Shown in pieces: positions 26,508 to 36,443 of a stretch of 64,000 nucleotides of DNA. The stretch is from Sphingomonas sp. Ant H11. Its GTDB lineage: Bacteria > Pseudomonadota > Alphaproteobacteria > Sphingomonadales > Sphingomonadaceae. How positions within the stretch are numbered: position 1 is the first letter of the stretch; each line of letters starts with the position of its first letter. Both the position numbers and the translations under genes were made by a program. The stretch is from assembly GCF_000797515.1 (NCBI RefSeq), contig NZ_JSBN01000026.1:83692-147691 (forward strand), given 5' to 3'. The notes beneath the pieces were generated by a model, which saw nothing but the letters and a program-made list of their open reading frames with translations, was not told where the DNA came from and did not search any database.

Positions 26508-27383
26508 TCATCGCGGCGGATCGACAGGTTTGCAGGTTTTACGGACAGGGTTCGAGTGTTCGGCGGCACCGCCGCGTCGACTATGTGGCGCAGGTTTAAG
26601 CGCGTTGGCGATGGTGCGGAACAAGTCGGCATCTGGGCAGGCGGAAGCGAACGCGACTCGGATGCGGGTGGATGTTTCGATGACGCGGGCGGCGATTTTG
26701 AGGAGACGCACGCGCATTGTGGCGAACTCGGCCGTGGCGAGCGCGGCTTTTTTGCGGATGGCTTGCTGTACGCGCCACATCAGCCAGTAGGCAGCGGTGT
26801 GCAGGATTAGGCGCATCTGGTTGGCGTTGGCCGACCGGCACGAGGTCCGGTCGCTGGAAAGCTGGCTCTTGTGCAGCTTGATCAGGTTTTCTGCATTGCC
26901 ACGTGCGCAGTAATAGACCTCGTACAGGTTCTCCGGGCCGGGCGCGGTCAACGAGGTGACGACGGTGCGGATGTCCATGCCCATGGTGCGGGCTTCGATC
27001 CGGGCGACAACGCGGCGCTCGTGCTTCCAGCTTTTCGCGGCGTAGCGGGTCTCGGCAGAGAGGCGCAGGACCGGGCGATCTTCTTCGGCGCGCTGGGTTG
27101 CGCAGGCATCGGCCACTGTCACGATTATGGGATCGGCACGCAGCACCGCGTTTGTGGGCATCCCCGATGGCCTGAGCTTGAACTTCGGCCGCGGCGGCAA
27201 CCCCTTCAGCCGCGCTATCTCGTCCTTCAACGCCTCGTTCTCGGCCTTCAGCGCCGCATTCTCCGCCGTCAGCGTCGCGACCGCTTCCTGAAGAGCCCCA
27301 AGTTGATCCGACATAGCCGAAATGACCCGCCGAACATCCGACAACGTGACATCATCGAAAGGGCCAGAACGTCCACGAGTCAT
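26508..27383 (-). pseudogene. chimeric ORF: IS66 TnpC N-terminus fused to IS1380 transposase C-terminus
   Basis: A 291-residue frame with two origins. Residues 1-75 have a Leu/Glu/Ala coiled coil (LTAENAALKAENEALKDEIA) and GLPPRPKFKLRPSGM, the start of IS66 TnpC proteins. From PTNAVLRADP on it is the IS1380 C-terminal half: RRVVARIEARTMGMDIRTVV, ENLYEVYYCARGNAENLIKL, SQLSSDRTSCRSANANQMRL. The junction near 27158 is in frame. Neither catalytic core is complete, so it should be inactive, though it could make a protein. Confidence 0.75.
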
Positions 27384-27446
27384 CGACAGTGAATCACACC
27401 GCCGTCCGTTTGAAAAGACCCCCGCCCGGAAATATGCCCCGGTTAC
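27159..27446 (-). mobile_element. IS66-family fragment inside IS1380
   Basis: On the minus strand the fragment opens with GTAACCGGGG at 27446, like an IS66 terminal repeat, has about 60 nt of leader and then the TnpC start at 27383 with no tnpA/tnpB before it, as in the tnpC-only (ISBst12-like) group. It breaks off after codon 75 at about 27159. The rest of the IS66 element and about 55 bp of IS1380 have been lost, presumably in one deletion. Confidence 0.6.
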
Positions 27447-28183
27447 CTGCCGTAGTGCCCGTCACCCCGGATCGTGATGTGGGTGCTGGGCAAGTGACGG
27501 CGGATATGGCGAAACAGCCGTCGAATGTGCCCAGCCGCCTCAGCACCCGATGGCGTCTTGCCTGTACGCAACAGCATGGCGACTGGTCGTCCGGTCGCGG
27601 TATCGTAGACATGGATCGGCATGAAACAGCGCTCACCATGATGGCCATTCCAGAACGACAATTGCTGGTATCCGTGGACGACATCACAGGTATCATCGAT
27701 ATCCAACGTCACCGCCGCAGGCGGGGTCGGATGGCTGGCGCAATATATGCCGACCATCTCCCCCATCATGCGCGCCAGTTCGCGCGTGGTCGGCGCATTC
27801 TCCCACCTGCTCATGGTCGGTTGGCTGGCAAGTCCTGCGCCCGATCCGGGCAGTTTGCCGAGCGCCAGGCGAAAGCCCGGATCGTCACGCAGCGTGTCGA
27901 GGTCGTCCGCGTCTTCATAGCCACAGCAGATCGCCAGAATGCGTGCCCGCAGGATGTCGTCCAGCTTGTGGGTGACCCGGGCGGGATCTCGCCGGTCGGC
28001 AATGCAGGCAGCCAGTTGCGCACAGATCCCCATCGCACGTTCAGCCCGCGCCAGCAGCAATACACCACCATCAGAGGTCAGCCGACCACCGTCAAACGCG
28101 GCTGTGACTTTCTTGCGTCCGACCGCTGGAAACGAAATCGGAGCGGCGCTATCACCGATCTTGGCGGGTGTGGCCTGTGGCAT
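27443..28183 (-). pseudogene. IS1380-family transposase, N-terminal part
   Basis: 246 residues with the IS1380 pattern: VTAAFDGGRLTSDGGVLLLARAE, CIADRRDPARVTHKLDDILR, ILAICCGYEDADDLDTLRDDPGF, TLDIDDTCDVVHGYQQLSFWN (catalytic Asp region) and HITIRGDGHYGR, where a TAA begins at the IS66 junction. The family is normally about 440-460 residues; here about 18 residues (the ...VDYVFGLP region) are missing between this part and the C-terminal part at 26508. Confidence 0.8.
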
Positions 28184-28290
28184 TTTATGCCTCGTTGCAG
28201 GTTGGTCTAGACACCCAATTCCCTACAGCAAGTCAGTGCTTTATGCCATTCCCGCCAACCGATCAGATGGCCCCCCATGAATAAGACGGG

Positions 28291-29253
28291 CTAATCTTGC
28301 TCGATGCTCCAACCGGCAAGCAGCGCGCGCAAGGCGGCGACGAACGCCAGCGGCTGATCGAGCATCAGATGATGCCGTGCTTCGGGTACAGCGATAATCG
28401 GAATGTTGATGCCGCCGAGTTCGCGGACGTAATCACTGGAATCACTAGTAAAAAGCAGGCTTTGCTCGCCGTGTACTATTGCCTTGCGGCCTGGCGCCTC
28501 GACCAGCGTTTGGCCCATTTCAAGCCATTCGCTCGGCACATTATCTCGCTTGAACACCGACGGCGAAAACTTCCAGGTCCACGCTTCGCCTTCGCGTCGA
28601 AGTGAGTGGTAGGCCATGTAATCCATCAGGAACGCCTGACCAACGGGCTGTGGCGGAGATAGAACATACCGCTCGCGGGCACTTGCGTAATCGGGGTAAC
28701 GCTTATGCGGGCGATCGGGGTCGCCCGATCCCGGGCCGGTGCGGCCGCCCCCCCAAACGGCGTCAAAGCTGGACGGACGCAGCACCATCAGATCGCAGAT
28801 CACCGTGCCGGCAAAGGCATCCGGCGCCAGGGTGATCGCCTTGAGCGCGACTGCCGCGCCAAAGCTGTGTGCGACGATGATCGGCTTGTGCTCATGGCGA
28901 AAAAGTCCAAGGGCCTCCGCGACCCCGATCATCTCCCGTCCTCGCGCGACCATGTCACAATTCTCGCGAACGTCGCTGTCCCCCATTCCTGAATGGTCGT
29001 AGGCGATCACATGGTAATTTTCAGCGAGGTAAGGCGCGACGAACGCCAGGCACCGTGCATGAGAGAGAAAGCCATGGGTCATCAATAAAGGAGGCGCGGA
29101 ACGATCTCCCCAGCGGAAGTAATGCATTCTCACACCAGAAACCTCGACGAAGCCCTCCTCCCGCGGCACGGATAGCGCGCCGACAAACCAATCGGGCAGG
29201 CATGCAGGATCTGGCGCCCACGTCTGTACGATATCGGACGGGATTTCACGCAT
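28291..29253 (-). CDS. alpha/beta-hydrolase
   Basis: A 320-residue alpha/beta-hydrolase: oxyanion region LLMTHGFLSHARC (residue about 60), AYDHSGMGDSD, nucleophile elbow AHSFGAA and a late histidine in EARHHLMLDQP. The family includes esterases, haloalkane dehalogenases and epoxide hydrolases; no subgroup is clear. It is read toward the IS1380 element, whose end lies 17 nt beyond the stop, so a downstream partner may have been displaced. It probably has its own promoter in the 100 nt before 29353. Confidence 0.8.
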   Translation of the reverse strand: MREIPSDIVQTWAPDPACLPDWFVGALSVPREEGFVEVSGVRMHYFRWGDRSAPPLLMTHGFLSHARCLAFVAPYLAENYHVIAYDHSGMGDSDVRENCDMVARGREMIGVAEALGLFRHEHKPIIVAHSFGAAVALKAITLAPDAFAGTVICDLMVLRPSSFDAVWGGGRTGPGSGDPDRPHKRYPDYASARERYVLSPPQPVGQAFLMDYMAYHSLRREGEAWTWKFSPSVFKRDNVPSEWLEMGQTLVEAPGRKAIVHGEQSLLFTSDSSDYVRELGGINIPIIAVPEARHHLMLDQPLAFVAALRALLAGWSIEQD

Positions 29254-29352
29254 GGTGCTCGGTGCCCTTCTCAGACTGGATCAATTATGTGGCCTTGGTC
29301 CGGCGTGACGCGATTGGGACCGAAGTGTCCAGGCTGCGACGTATTCATCCGA

Positions 29353-29853
29353 TTATTCTCGAACCAGATCTTTTCCAGTTTCGGTATACGTTCGCATCGC
29401 TTGTTTCAGAAGCTTCGCCCGCGGGCGCGGGGAGAGTCCGCCGCCTTTTGCCGGTACGATCGGGAACGGCTGCCCCTCTCGCGCCGCGAGCACTGGGTCG
29501 CGATTGTTGTCGCCGCTCAGGCTCAGTTTTGCCGATCCATCAAATAACGATCGTTCGATCGACGCTGTCACACCGCGATGAAGAATCGTGTCACTGGTCA
29601 GCGCGAACCGGACGGTGATGAAATCTTGATTCCTGGGCTGAACCTGGATCTCAGTTACGCGGCCGATGGAAACACCGAGAAGGTTCACGGCTGACCCTGG
29701 TTGCAGGCCATCGACAGATTGTTCAAATCGAATCTCGTACGTCGGCCCCTTGGCATCGCTCTCCTGGAGAAGCCATAAAGCGAATCCGATCGCAGTGATC
29801 ATGAGCATGCCCACGATCAGGCTTACCTTCAACCAGTTTGAATGCGTTTCCAT
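29353..29853 (-). CDS. MCE/MlaD-family membrane protein (short)
   Basis: A 166-residue protein with one N-terminal helix (LKVSLIVGMLMITAIGFALWLL) and an MCE domain: YEIRFEQSVDGLQPGSAVNLLGVSIGRVTEIQV, DFITVRFALTSDTILHRGVTASI, SLSGDNN. MlaD-like proteins bind lipids in the periplasm for ABC transporters (MlaE/MlaF) or organic-solvent tolerance. Usual lengths are 180-320, so the C-terminus may be shortened. No mlaE/F genes are next to it. Neighbouring AarF and efflux genes suggest a membrane or solvent-stress locus (inference). Confidence 0.75.
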   Translation of the reverse strand: METHSNWLKVSLIVGMLMITAIGFALWLLQESDAKGPTYEIRFEQSVDGLQPGSAVNLLGVSIGRVTEIQVQPRNQDFITVRFALTSDTILHRGVTASIERSLFDGSAKLSLSGDNNRDPVLAAREGQPFPIVPAKGGGLSPRPRAKLLKQAMRTYTETGKDLVRE

Positions 29854-29924
29854 CGGGAGCTAGGAATCCCGAGGCCCGTCGCGCCAGGAGCGATGCTTCG
29901 CGGTCGGCTCTGCGTGCGCCGCGC

Positions 29925-31540
29925 TCATCGCCGCCTCACACCTTCGAAAACGGCCAGTGCAACAGCACCGAGAGCCAACAGTCCCGCCAGGAGAGGCTGC
30001 GAGGAAAACACTATCGCCGCGCAGATCGCGAGGGTGGCAGGATAGAGCTGCGGAGTAACCCTGCCGGCACGCTCTCTTCCGCGTAAACGCTCAAGGTCCT
30101 TGGGCGCGATACTGACGGTGATCGAGCCGGTTCGCGCAATCTTCTCGATCTGTCCGACGAGGTTCGGCGTTGACAGAACCACTCGTCCGAGCGCTGCGAG
30201 CAGCTTGCCTGCCTCGCCGCGCAGCCGGGCAGGGCTAGCCCGCTCCCGCATCATTTCCTTTGCTATCGGAGCAAGCTCTCGAGCAATGTCGAATGCCGGA
30301 TCGATGCGCCGGACGAACCCCTCGGCGGTCAGCAAGGTCCGGAGCACCAGGGCAAGGTCCGGTGGAAGCGCGAGATGAAAGTCGCGCAGAATCGCGAATA
30401 CCATCTGAAAAATGTCGGCGAGGTCAATCTGATCGAGCAGGACGTTGCTGAAGCGGTCGATCAGTTCGGCCATTGCCTCTTCGAGCCGGACCCGGTCCAC
30501 GTCCGGATCACCGGCCCAGAGCATAAGGATATCGACGATACCGCCGGTGTCCTCCGAAGCGATCGCGAGGCCAAGCCGAACGAGTTCCTCCCGGCGTCTC
30601 GGCAGGAGGGTGCCCACAGCGCCGAAATCGATCAGGCCAAGCGTCCCGTCTTCAAGGAAGAAGACGTTGCCGGGATGCGGATCGGCGTGGAAGTGACCGT
30701 TTATGATGATCATGCGCAGGATCGCCTGCGCATAGGTGCGGGCAAGCGCAGCCAGATCGAGATCGCTTCGGCGTGCCGCGTCCAGATCGCTTGCGGGAAA
30801 TCCGCGGAGCCGCTCCTGGATGTTCACTCGCCTTCCCGAAAGCTCCCAATCGAAGCGTGCGGTTCGAACCCCGTAGTTTTTAAGATATTCACCGATCGCG
30901 TCGCTGGCGCGCGCTTCTGCGCTGAGGTCCATCTCCCGGGCGAGGCTCTCGGCGAAATGGCGCAGCAACTCGTCCGGCTTCAGTCTTGCGATCTCGGGGA
31001 TACGGCGCTCCGCAACCCGGGCCAGTCTTCGCAAGAGCCGAAGATCGGCATCGACGATCCGCTCGATGCCTGGGCGGCGAATCTTGACGATAACGTCACG
31101 CCCGTCGAGCAGCGTCGCCGCATGCGCCTGAGCGATCGAACCCGCCGCAAGCGCTTCGGTGTCGAAGTGACTAAAACTCGTTTCGATTGGGCCGCCGATC
31201 GCCTCCTCGATCAGCGGCTGCACGGCCGCGAATGGAAGCGGAGGAACGCGGTCCTGCAGTTTTGAAAGTGCATCGACCCATGCCGGCTCCAGAAGGTCGC
31301 TTCGCATCGCGAGGATCTGTCCGAATTTGACCGCGACAGGGCCGATATCCCGCAAAAGCGCGACGATCGCTTCCGGCCGGGTATCTTCAATCGGCTCGCC
31401 CCCCCCCCGCCCCCCAGACCCAACCGAGCGGCCAGCCCCTTGAGACCGTGCCGGCCGAACAGGACGAGAATCTGCGCGAACCGCTCCCTTTCTTTTAGAG
31501 CAGTCGTATCGGCTTCATCGGTAGGAGCTAGATCAATCAT
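29925..31540 (-). pseudogene. AarF/UbiB (ABC1) kinase-like protein, one frameshift near the N-terminus
   Basis: The frame from 29925 to 31355 and beyond covers the ABC1 kinase: KFGQ (in GPVAVKFGQILAMRSDLL), the Ala-rich loop AAGSIAQAHAA, NGHFHADPHPGN, LIDFGAVG, and two C-terminal membrane helices. The N-terminus is in another frame from ATG 31540 (MIDLAPTDEADTTALKERERF...). The two join at C/G runs around 31399-31422. The restored length is about 538, as in the family. UbiB-type proteins are needed for ubiquinone synthesis or lipid handling; here it looks like an accessory copy. Start overlaps the marR stop. Confidence 0.85.
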
Positions 31541-32027
31541 GCGCCCGGCTTTTCGGGGCGGGAACTTGGGTCTCGGGAACGCTGGCCTTCGTCTCCAGAT
31601 GGTCGACGAGCCGGTTCAAATGTTTGATCGCTGCGTCGAGACCCTCGAGTTCATCCGCTGTCAGGCTTCCGAAGGTCTGCCCTACGATGTCGTCGTAGAG
31701 CGGCATGGCCAGTCCCAACGTGGCCCGGCCGGCGTCTGTTATCTGCACCAGTTTGGACCGGCGATCGTCCGGAGCAGGCGATCGGAACACGAGACCATTT
31801 TGCTCGAGCGCGTCGATCGCCTGAGTAACAGTGCGGGGCGCCTGATCGAAAAAGCTCGCAATGTCGGTGGAGCGGCGCGGTTGTTCCGCGAGATACGCGA
31901 GCAGTTTTAGTTGGGCCATCGATGCACCCTGACAGGCAAGATAGGCGTCGATCAGCCGCCGCATCCTGTACCAGGTCCAGCCGAAGGTGGTTGCGATCCC
32001 ACGTATACCCGATTGGTGAGGTTCCAT
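31533..32027 (-). CDS. MarR-family transcriptional regulator
   Basis: A 164-residue winged-helix regulator: MAQLKLLAYLAEQPRRSTDIASFFDQAPRTVTQAIDALEQNGLVFRSPAPDDRRSKLVQITDAG contains the recognition helix and the DDRRSK wing typical of MarR. It is divergent from the emrA-emrB-oprM-type efflux operon and likely represses it until an aromatic or hydrophobic ligand binds (family knowledge plus position). aarF follows with an 8-nt overlap. Confidence 0.9.
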   Translation of the reverse strand: MEPHQSGIRGIATTFGWTWYRMRRLIDAYLACQGASMAQLKLLAYLAEQPRRSTDIASFFDQAPRTVTQAIDALEQNGLVFRSPAPDDRRSKLVQITDAGRATLGLAMPLYDDIVGQTFGSLTADELEGLDAAIKHLNRLVDHLETKASVPETQVPAPKSRAHD

Positions 32028-32104
32028 ATAATGTGGTATTGCCGAAGCTTGGCCGCCGTGGCAAGTCCCCCGGCTCTTTGAATCGATAGTTGATCGGGAA
32101 TAGA
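32028..32104. promoter_or_regulatory. divergent marR/emrA control region
   Basis: A 77-nt divergent intergenic region. It contains an imperfect dyad CTTGGCCGCCGTGGCAAG (32048-32065; outer CTTG/CAAG and inner C/G pairs match), a reasonable MarR operator candidate. No clear -10/-35 pairs were identified. Confidence 0.4.
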
Positions 32105-33253
32105 ATGGTGGAAGATCCCACAGTCGGTTCAGGCGACCATGACGATGTCGGCGAGCGGCCCGCTGGTCCGCTCAAGTCGGTACGGGTTCGGCTGGCGCTG
32201 TTGGTTGTCGCGGTCGCGATCGTGGGAGCGGGGTTGGTATGGTATTTTGACCATCAGAACCGCGGCAAGTTCATGCAGAAAACCGACAACGCTTATGTGG
32301 CGGCGGACTCTGTCGTGGTGGCCCCGAAAGTTGCCGGATATGTCGAGCGCGTGTTTGTCAGCGCGAACCAAGCGGTCCGCAAAGGGCAGCAGTTGGCAGA
32401 ACTAGACCCTCGCGAATATCGAGCCCAAAGCGAGCAGATCACCAGCCAGATCGACACAGCGAAAGCTGCGGTCGAGACGAGCCGTTCGCAGATCGCTGAA
32501 CAGCTGGCGACAATCGTCCAGGCGCGTGCTCAGGCGGCCTCGGCGCGCGCCGAGGCCGCCTTCGCGCGGCAGCAGGTTGCGCGCTATCAGCCGCTGGCGG
32601 CGTCTGGCGCAGAGCCAGGCGAGCGATTTGCCCAGCTTCAGACGCAGGCACGACAGGCAGATGAGCGCGCCAATGCTGCTCAGGCCGGCCTTACCGCAGC
32701 AGAAAGGCGCGTTGGCACGCTTGGTGCCCAGGTACGACAGGCGCAATCGCAGGCCGAAGCTGCTCGTGCTCAGCTCTCAGCCGCGCGTGTGAACACCGAA
32801 GCGACGTTGCTCAAGGCAGCGATCGATGGTCGCGTCGGCGATCTCGCTGTCCGGGTAGGGCAGTTCGTACAGCCCGGAACGCGCCTGATGACGCTGGTGC
32901 CGGTGGAGCGCCTCTTCATCGAGGCCAATTTTAAAGAGACGCAGCTAGGTCTCATGCGAGTCGGCCAGCCCGTCAGTATCGACGTCGACGCGCTCCCCGG
33001 GGTCGAGCTGAAAGGGCGGGTTGCCAGCTTCGCACCGGGCACAGGTGCCCAGTTCTCCGTGCTCCCGCCGCAGAACGCGACCGGCAACTTCACGAAGATC
33101 GTTCAGCGCGTGCCCGTCCGTATCGCGATCGATGCGCCGCCCGAAGTCAGGCCCCTTCTGGTTCCCGGAATGTCGGTCGGCATTACTGTCGATACCCGTT
33201 CGGCCAAAGGCGACCTGGAGAGAATCCGGCAGGCCGTAAGTCGGAAGCGCTGA
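32105..33253 (+). CDS. emrA: EmrA-type membrane fusion protein
   Basis: A 382-residue periplasmic adaptor of a tripartite efflux pump. It has one N-terminal helix (LALLVVAVAIVGAGLVWYF), then KTDNAYVAADSVVVAPKVAGYVERVFVSANQAVRKGQQLAELD (first lipoyl half), a long Ala/Gln-rich coiled coil (residues about 110-230), the second lipoyl half (LLKAAIDGRVGDLAVRVGQFVQPG) and the barrel with ANFKETQLGLMRVGQPVSIDVDA. ATG 32105 has GGGAA upstream. It is followed after 2 nt by the MFS transporter gene. Confidence 0.93.
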   Translation: MVEDPTVGSGDHDDVGERPAGPLKSVRVRLALLVVAVAIVGAGLVWYFDHQNRGKFMQKTDNAYVAADSVVVAPKVAGYVERVFVSANQAVRKGQQLAELDPREYRAQSEQITSQIDTAKAAVETSRSQIAEQLATIVQARAQAASARAEAAFARQQVARYQPLAASGAEPGERFAQLQTQARQADERANAAQAGLTAAERRVGTLGAQVRQAQSQAEAARAQLSAARVNTEATLLKAAIDGRVGDLAVRVGQFVQPGTRLMTLVPVERLFIEANFKETQLGLMRVGQPVSIDVDALPGVELKGRVASFAPGTGAQFSVLPPQNATGNFTKIVQRVPVRIAIDAPPEVRPLLVPGMSVGITVDTRSAKGDLERIRQAVSRKR

Positions 33254-33255
33254 GC

Positions 33256-34812
33256 GTGGCGACGGTTGCTGCATCTCCGGGGACGTTACGCGCCGAGCGA
33301 GCCGACTCGACGGCCTGGATCGCGGTCGCGGCCGGCGCGCTGGGCGCGCTGCTCGCGACGCTCGACATCTCGATCGTCAACTCGGCGCTGCCGACTATCC
33401 AAGGGGAGATCGGAGCGACCGGCACGGAAGGAACGTGGATCGCCACGGCTTTTCTCGTTGCCGAGATCATCATCATACCGCTGAGCGCGTGGCTGGAACG
33501 GCTTTTGGGGTTGAGGACACTTCTCCTCATCTCGGTGACCTCTTTTACAGGATTCTCGGTCCTGTGCGGCACCGCTACGGATCTGATGACAATGATCGTC
33601 GGAAGGGCGGGTCAGGGGTTCACGGGCGGCGTGCTCATCCCGACAGCGATGACGATCGTCGCAAAGCGCCTCCCGCCATCGCAACAGCCGATCGGCATGG
33701 CCCTTTTTGGAATGACCGTCATCCTGGGTCCGGTTCTTGGCCCCCTGCTCGGAGGCTGGCTCACGGAAAATCTGAGCTGGCATTATGCCTTCTTCGTCAA
33801 CGTGCCGGTCTGCGGTCTGCTCTTGCTGCTGCTGCTTCTCGGCCTGCCGCACGAGAAAACGAACTGGGTCTATTTCCGCGAGGCGGACTGGTTCGGGATC
33901 GTCGGCATGATCCTCGGCCTGGGAGGACTGACGGTCGTGCTTGAGGAAGGGCACCGTGAAGAATGGTTTGAATCGACGTACATCGTCCGGCTGACGATCA
34001 TGACCCTGATTGGTTTTGTCATGTTGGGTATCGGACAATTCAGGGCCGCCAAGCCTGTGCTTAAGCTGCGGATCGTGATGAATCGACAATTCGGCAGCGT
34101 CGTCGTCATGGCGCTGGCGCTGGGCATGGTGATGTACGGCTCGACCTTCGTCATCCCGCAATTCCTCGCGCTGATCGCTGACTATAACGCCCTTGAGACG
34201 GGTCAGGTGATTTTCCTCATGGGTGTGCCTGCCTTCTTGCTGATGCCCGTCATCCCGCTGCTTATACGCGTCGTCGATATCAGGCTCGCCGTCGGCACAG
34301 GCCTTGCGCTCATGGCCGCCAGCTGCCTCGTCAACACCAGCCTCACCGCGGAATCTGCCGGAGAAGCCTTTACCGCCGGACAGTTACTGCGTGGTGTCGG
34401 CATGATCCTCACCATGCTGTTCCTGAACCAGGCCACCATCGCTTCGGTCAGCAAGGAGGATGCCGGTGATGCATCAGGCATCTTCAATGCCGCACGAAAT
34501 CTCGGCGGGTCGTTCGCTTTGGCCGCCCTGGCCTCCTTTCAGGACCAGCGAATGTCGCTCCATAGCCGGCGGATGGAAGAGACCCTTTGGGCAAACGACC
34601 CAAGGTTGCAGGATTATCTCGCCGGCATGGCCAGGACGTTCGGCCAGATGGACGCCGCCCTTCAGTCGCTTGCCGGGACCATTCAGCAGCAGGCCTTCAT
34701 CATGACGTACAATGACATTTTCCTGGCGATGGCGCTTGCGACACTGGCCACGCTTCCACTCGTTTTGTTCCTGCGCCCGCTGCCCAAAGGGCAGTCCATG
34801 GCGATGCATTGA
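33256..34812 (+). CDS. emrB: EmrB/QacA-type MFS multidrug exporter (DHA2, 14 helices)
   Basis: A 518-residue drug:H+ antiporter starting at GTG 33256. Motifs: LATLDISIVNSALPTIQGEIG (motif D1 of the 14-helix family), AWLERLLGLRTLLLISV (motif A), GRAGQGFTGGVLIPTAMTIV (motif B) and GPVLGPLLGGWLTENLSWHYAFFVNVP (motif C). With the adaptor before and the outer-membrane channel after it forms a complete pump. Likely substrates are hydrophobic toxic compounds, which fits an aromatic-degrading host (inference). Confidence 0.94.
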   Translation: MATVAASPGTLRAERADSTAWIAVAAGALGALLATLDISIVNSALPTIQGEIGATGTEGTWIATAFLVAEIIIIPLSAWLERLLGLRTLLLISVTSFTGFSVLCGTATDLMTMIVGRAGQGFTGGVLIPTAMTIVAKRLPPSQQPIGMALFGMTVILGPVLGPLLGGWLTENLSWHYAFFVNVPVCGLLLLLLLLGLPHEKTNWVYFREADWFGIVGMILGLGGLTVVLEEGHREEWFESTYIVRLTIMTLIGFVMLGIGQFRAAKPVLKLRIVMNRQFGSVVVMALALGMVMYGSTFVIPQFLALIADYNALETGQVIFLMGVPAFLLMPVIPLLIRVVDIRLAVGTGLALMAASCLVNTSLTAESAGEAFTAGQLLRGVGMILTMLFLNQATIASVSKEDAGDASGIFNAARNLGGSFALAALASFQDQRMSLHSRRMEETLWANDPRLQDYLAGMARTFGQMDAALQSLAGTIQQQAFIMTYNDIFLAMALATLATLPLVLFLRPLPKGQSMAMH

Positions 34813-34819
34813 GGCTGCG

Positions 34820-36320
34820 ATGACAAACTTCAGAGGTCTCGTTCTCGCCCCCTTGCTGCTCGGCGGATGTGTCGTTGGCCCGGACTACGCCGGACCGCCG
34901 GGATTGGGTCGCGCCGCCCCCCCAATCCAAGTTCGTGCGCCAGACCGCGAGTACGAGCACCAATGACCCCGCAGTTGCTGAGTGGTGGACGGCTCTTCAA
35001 GATCCGGTCCTGAACGAGCTTGAGCGACGCGCACTTGCAGCGAATCCGTCGATCGATGTCGCCCAGGCGCGACTCCGTCAGGCGCGTGCATCCGTGCGCC
35101 AGGAGCGCGCTAACCGCTTTCCGAAAGCTGGGGCACAAGCGACCGGAATCTTCGCCGACCTTCCCGGGATCGATCTGCAGTCGGCTCAGGGGAACGGCGC
35201 AACGCCCCCTTCCCAGGACGCGGATTCCTCTCTCCAGTTTTTCAATCTCGGCCTGAACGCAAATTGGGAAATCGATCTTGCAGGAGGCCAGATCCGAAAA
35301 ATAGAATCCGCTAACGCACTAGCCGCAGCGGCTTCCTACAACGCGGCAGATGCACACGTTCAACTCGCAGCCGACGTTGCGCAAAGTTATACGAATCTGC
35401 GGGACCGGCAGCAGCGCGCCGCTGCACTTCGTGGGGGGCTGGACCTGCAGAAGCAGCAGCTAGGCCTCGCTCGGCAACGCTTTCAGCAGGGCACGGTGCC
35501 GGCCTTTGCCATTGGTCAGGCGAACCGCGCCATTCAGGCTACCAACGGCGATCTCGCTACGGCTGAGGCGGAGATCGGAATTTATCTCAATGCGCTCGCC
35601 GTGCTTGCAGGGGAGGCGCCAGGGAGGCTCGATTCCTTGCTGGCTGTCCCGCGTGACGTCCCCTTGCCGCCACAGGTCGTCGCCATCGGCGATCCCGCCT
35701 CTCTCCTTCGCCGTCGACCCGACATACGCGCCGCCGAGCGCAATCTGGCGGCCACGACCGCCCGGATTGGCGTCGCTGAAGCAGCGCGTTTTCCCAAGAT
35801 CAGCTTTATGGGGATCCTAGGCATCGGCGGAACGTCTGTCGGAGACCTGGTCGATCTGGGAAATATCTCCAACATTGCCGTGCCCCAGCTACAATGGGGG
35901 CTGCTCGATTTTGGACGAACTTCGGCCCAGATAACGCAAGCGCGCGCTGGACGAGACGAAGCCGAGGCACAGTATCGACAGTTAGTTCTAGGTGCGCTTC
36001 AGGACGCCGAGAATTCGCTTGCGCGCTTTGCACAGCAACGTCGCAATGTCGCAGCGCTCGCCGAGATCAAGCGATCGGCCGACGAGTCAGACATTTTGAC
36101 ACAACAACGCTTCCAGCGACAGGTCATTACCCGCAGTGACGCACTTGCGTCCGGTCGTCAGAAAGTGCTTGCTGCATCAAACCTTCAAAGTGCTGTTGCG
36201 GCTCTTACGGCAAGTTATGTCGCCATTCAAAAGTCGCTAGGGCTTGGGTGGGGGGAACCCACCGATTCAAGCCTGGGTTCTACTCCCTTGAATACTTCTG
36301 AAATAATTTCGAAAAACTGA
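34820..36320 (+). pseudogene. OprM/NodT-type outer-membrane efflux lipoprotein, one frameshift
   Basis: From ATG 34820, 8 nt after emrB, the frame gives a lipoprotein signal (LVLAPLLLGGCVVGPDYAGP) and leaves frame at a C7 run (34916-34922). The other frame continues as QSKFVRQTASTSTNDPAVAEWWTALQDPVL and on through the typical TolC-like repeats (LNANWEIDLAGGQIRK, LLRRRPDIRAAERNLAATTARIGVAEAARFP, LLDFGRTSAQITQA) to 36320. One C too many in the run explains it. The restored length is about 500, normal for the family. It completes the EmrAB-type pump. Confidence 0.88.
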
Positions 36321-36388
36321 TGGTAATCGCTTAGTCCAAGATGGTTATTATTAGTGACTACCCAAATTAACTTAATACGGTTGTGCAC

Positions 36389-36425
36389 AAAGCCTCGCCG
36401 CTGTTGAAGTATCATTGAGGCTTTT
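36389..36425 (+). terminator. possible terminator of the efflux operon
   Basis: AAAGCCTC (36389-36396) pairs with GAGGCTTT (36417-36424) across a 20-nt loop and is followed by a single extra T. The stem is 8 bp and perfect, but the loop is large and the T tract short, so termination would be weak. Confidence 0.3.
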
Positions 36426-36443
36426 CTCCAAGATGTGATATCA

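Larger units (their letters stand above)
26413..28274 (-). mobile_element. IS1380-family insertion sequence carrying an IS66 fragment
   Basis: The ends are imperfect inverted repeats: left CTCTTATTCGTGAGGGTGC (about 26416) and right, complement, GTCTTATTCATGGGGGGCC (about 28273). The transposase reads on the minus strand but is interrupted by about 290 bp of IS66-like sequence. Exact ends and a target duplication could not be fixed. Its right end is about 17 nt from the stop of the hydrolase gene at 28291. Confidence 0.7.

Noticed and set aside
29842..30086. Plus-strand peptides between the MlaD and AarF-like genes
   Set aside because: They overlap the end of the AarF-like gene in antisense and show no features of real genes.
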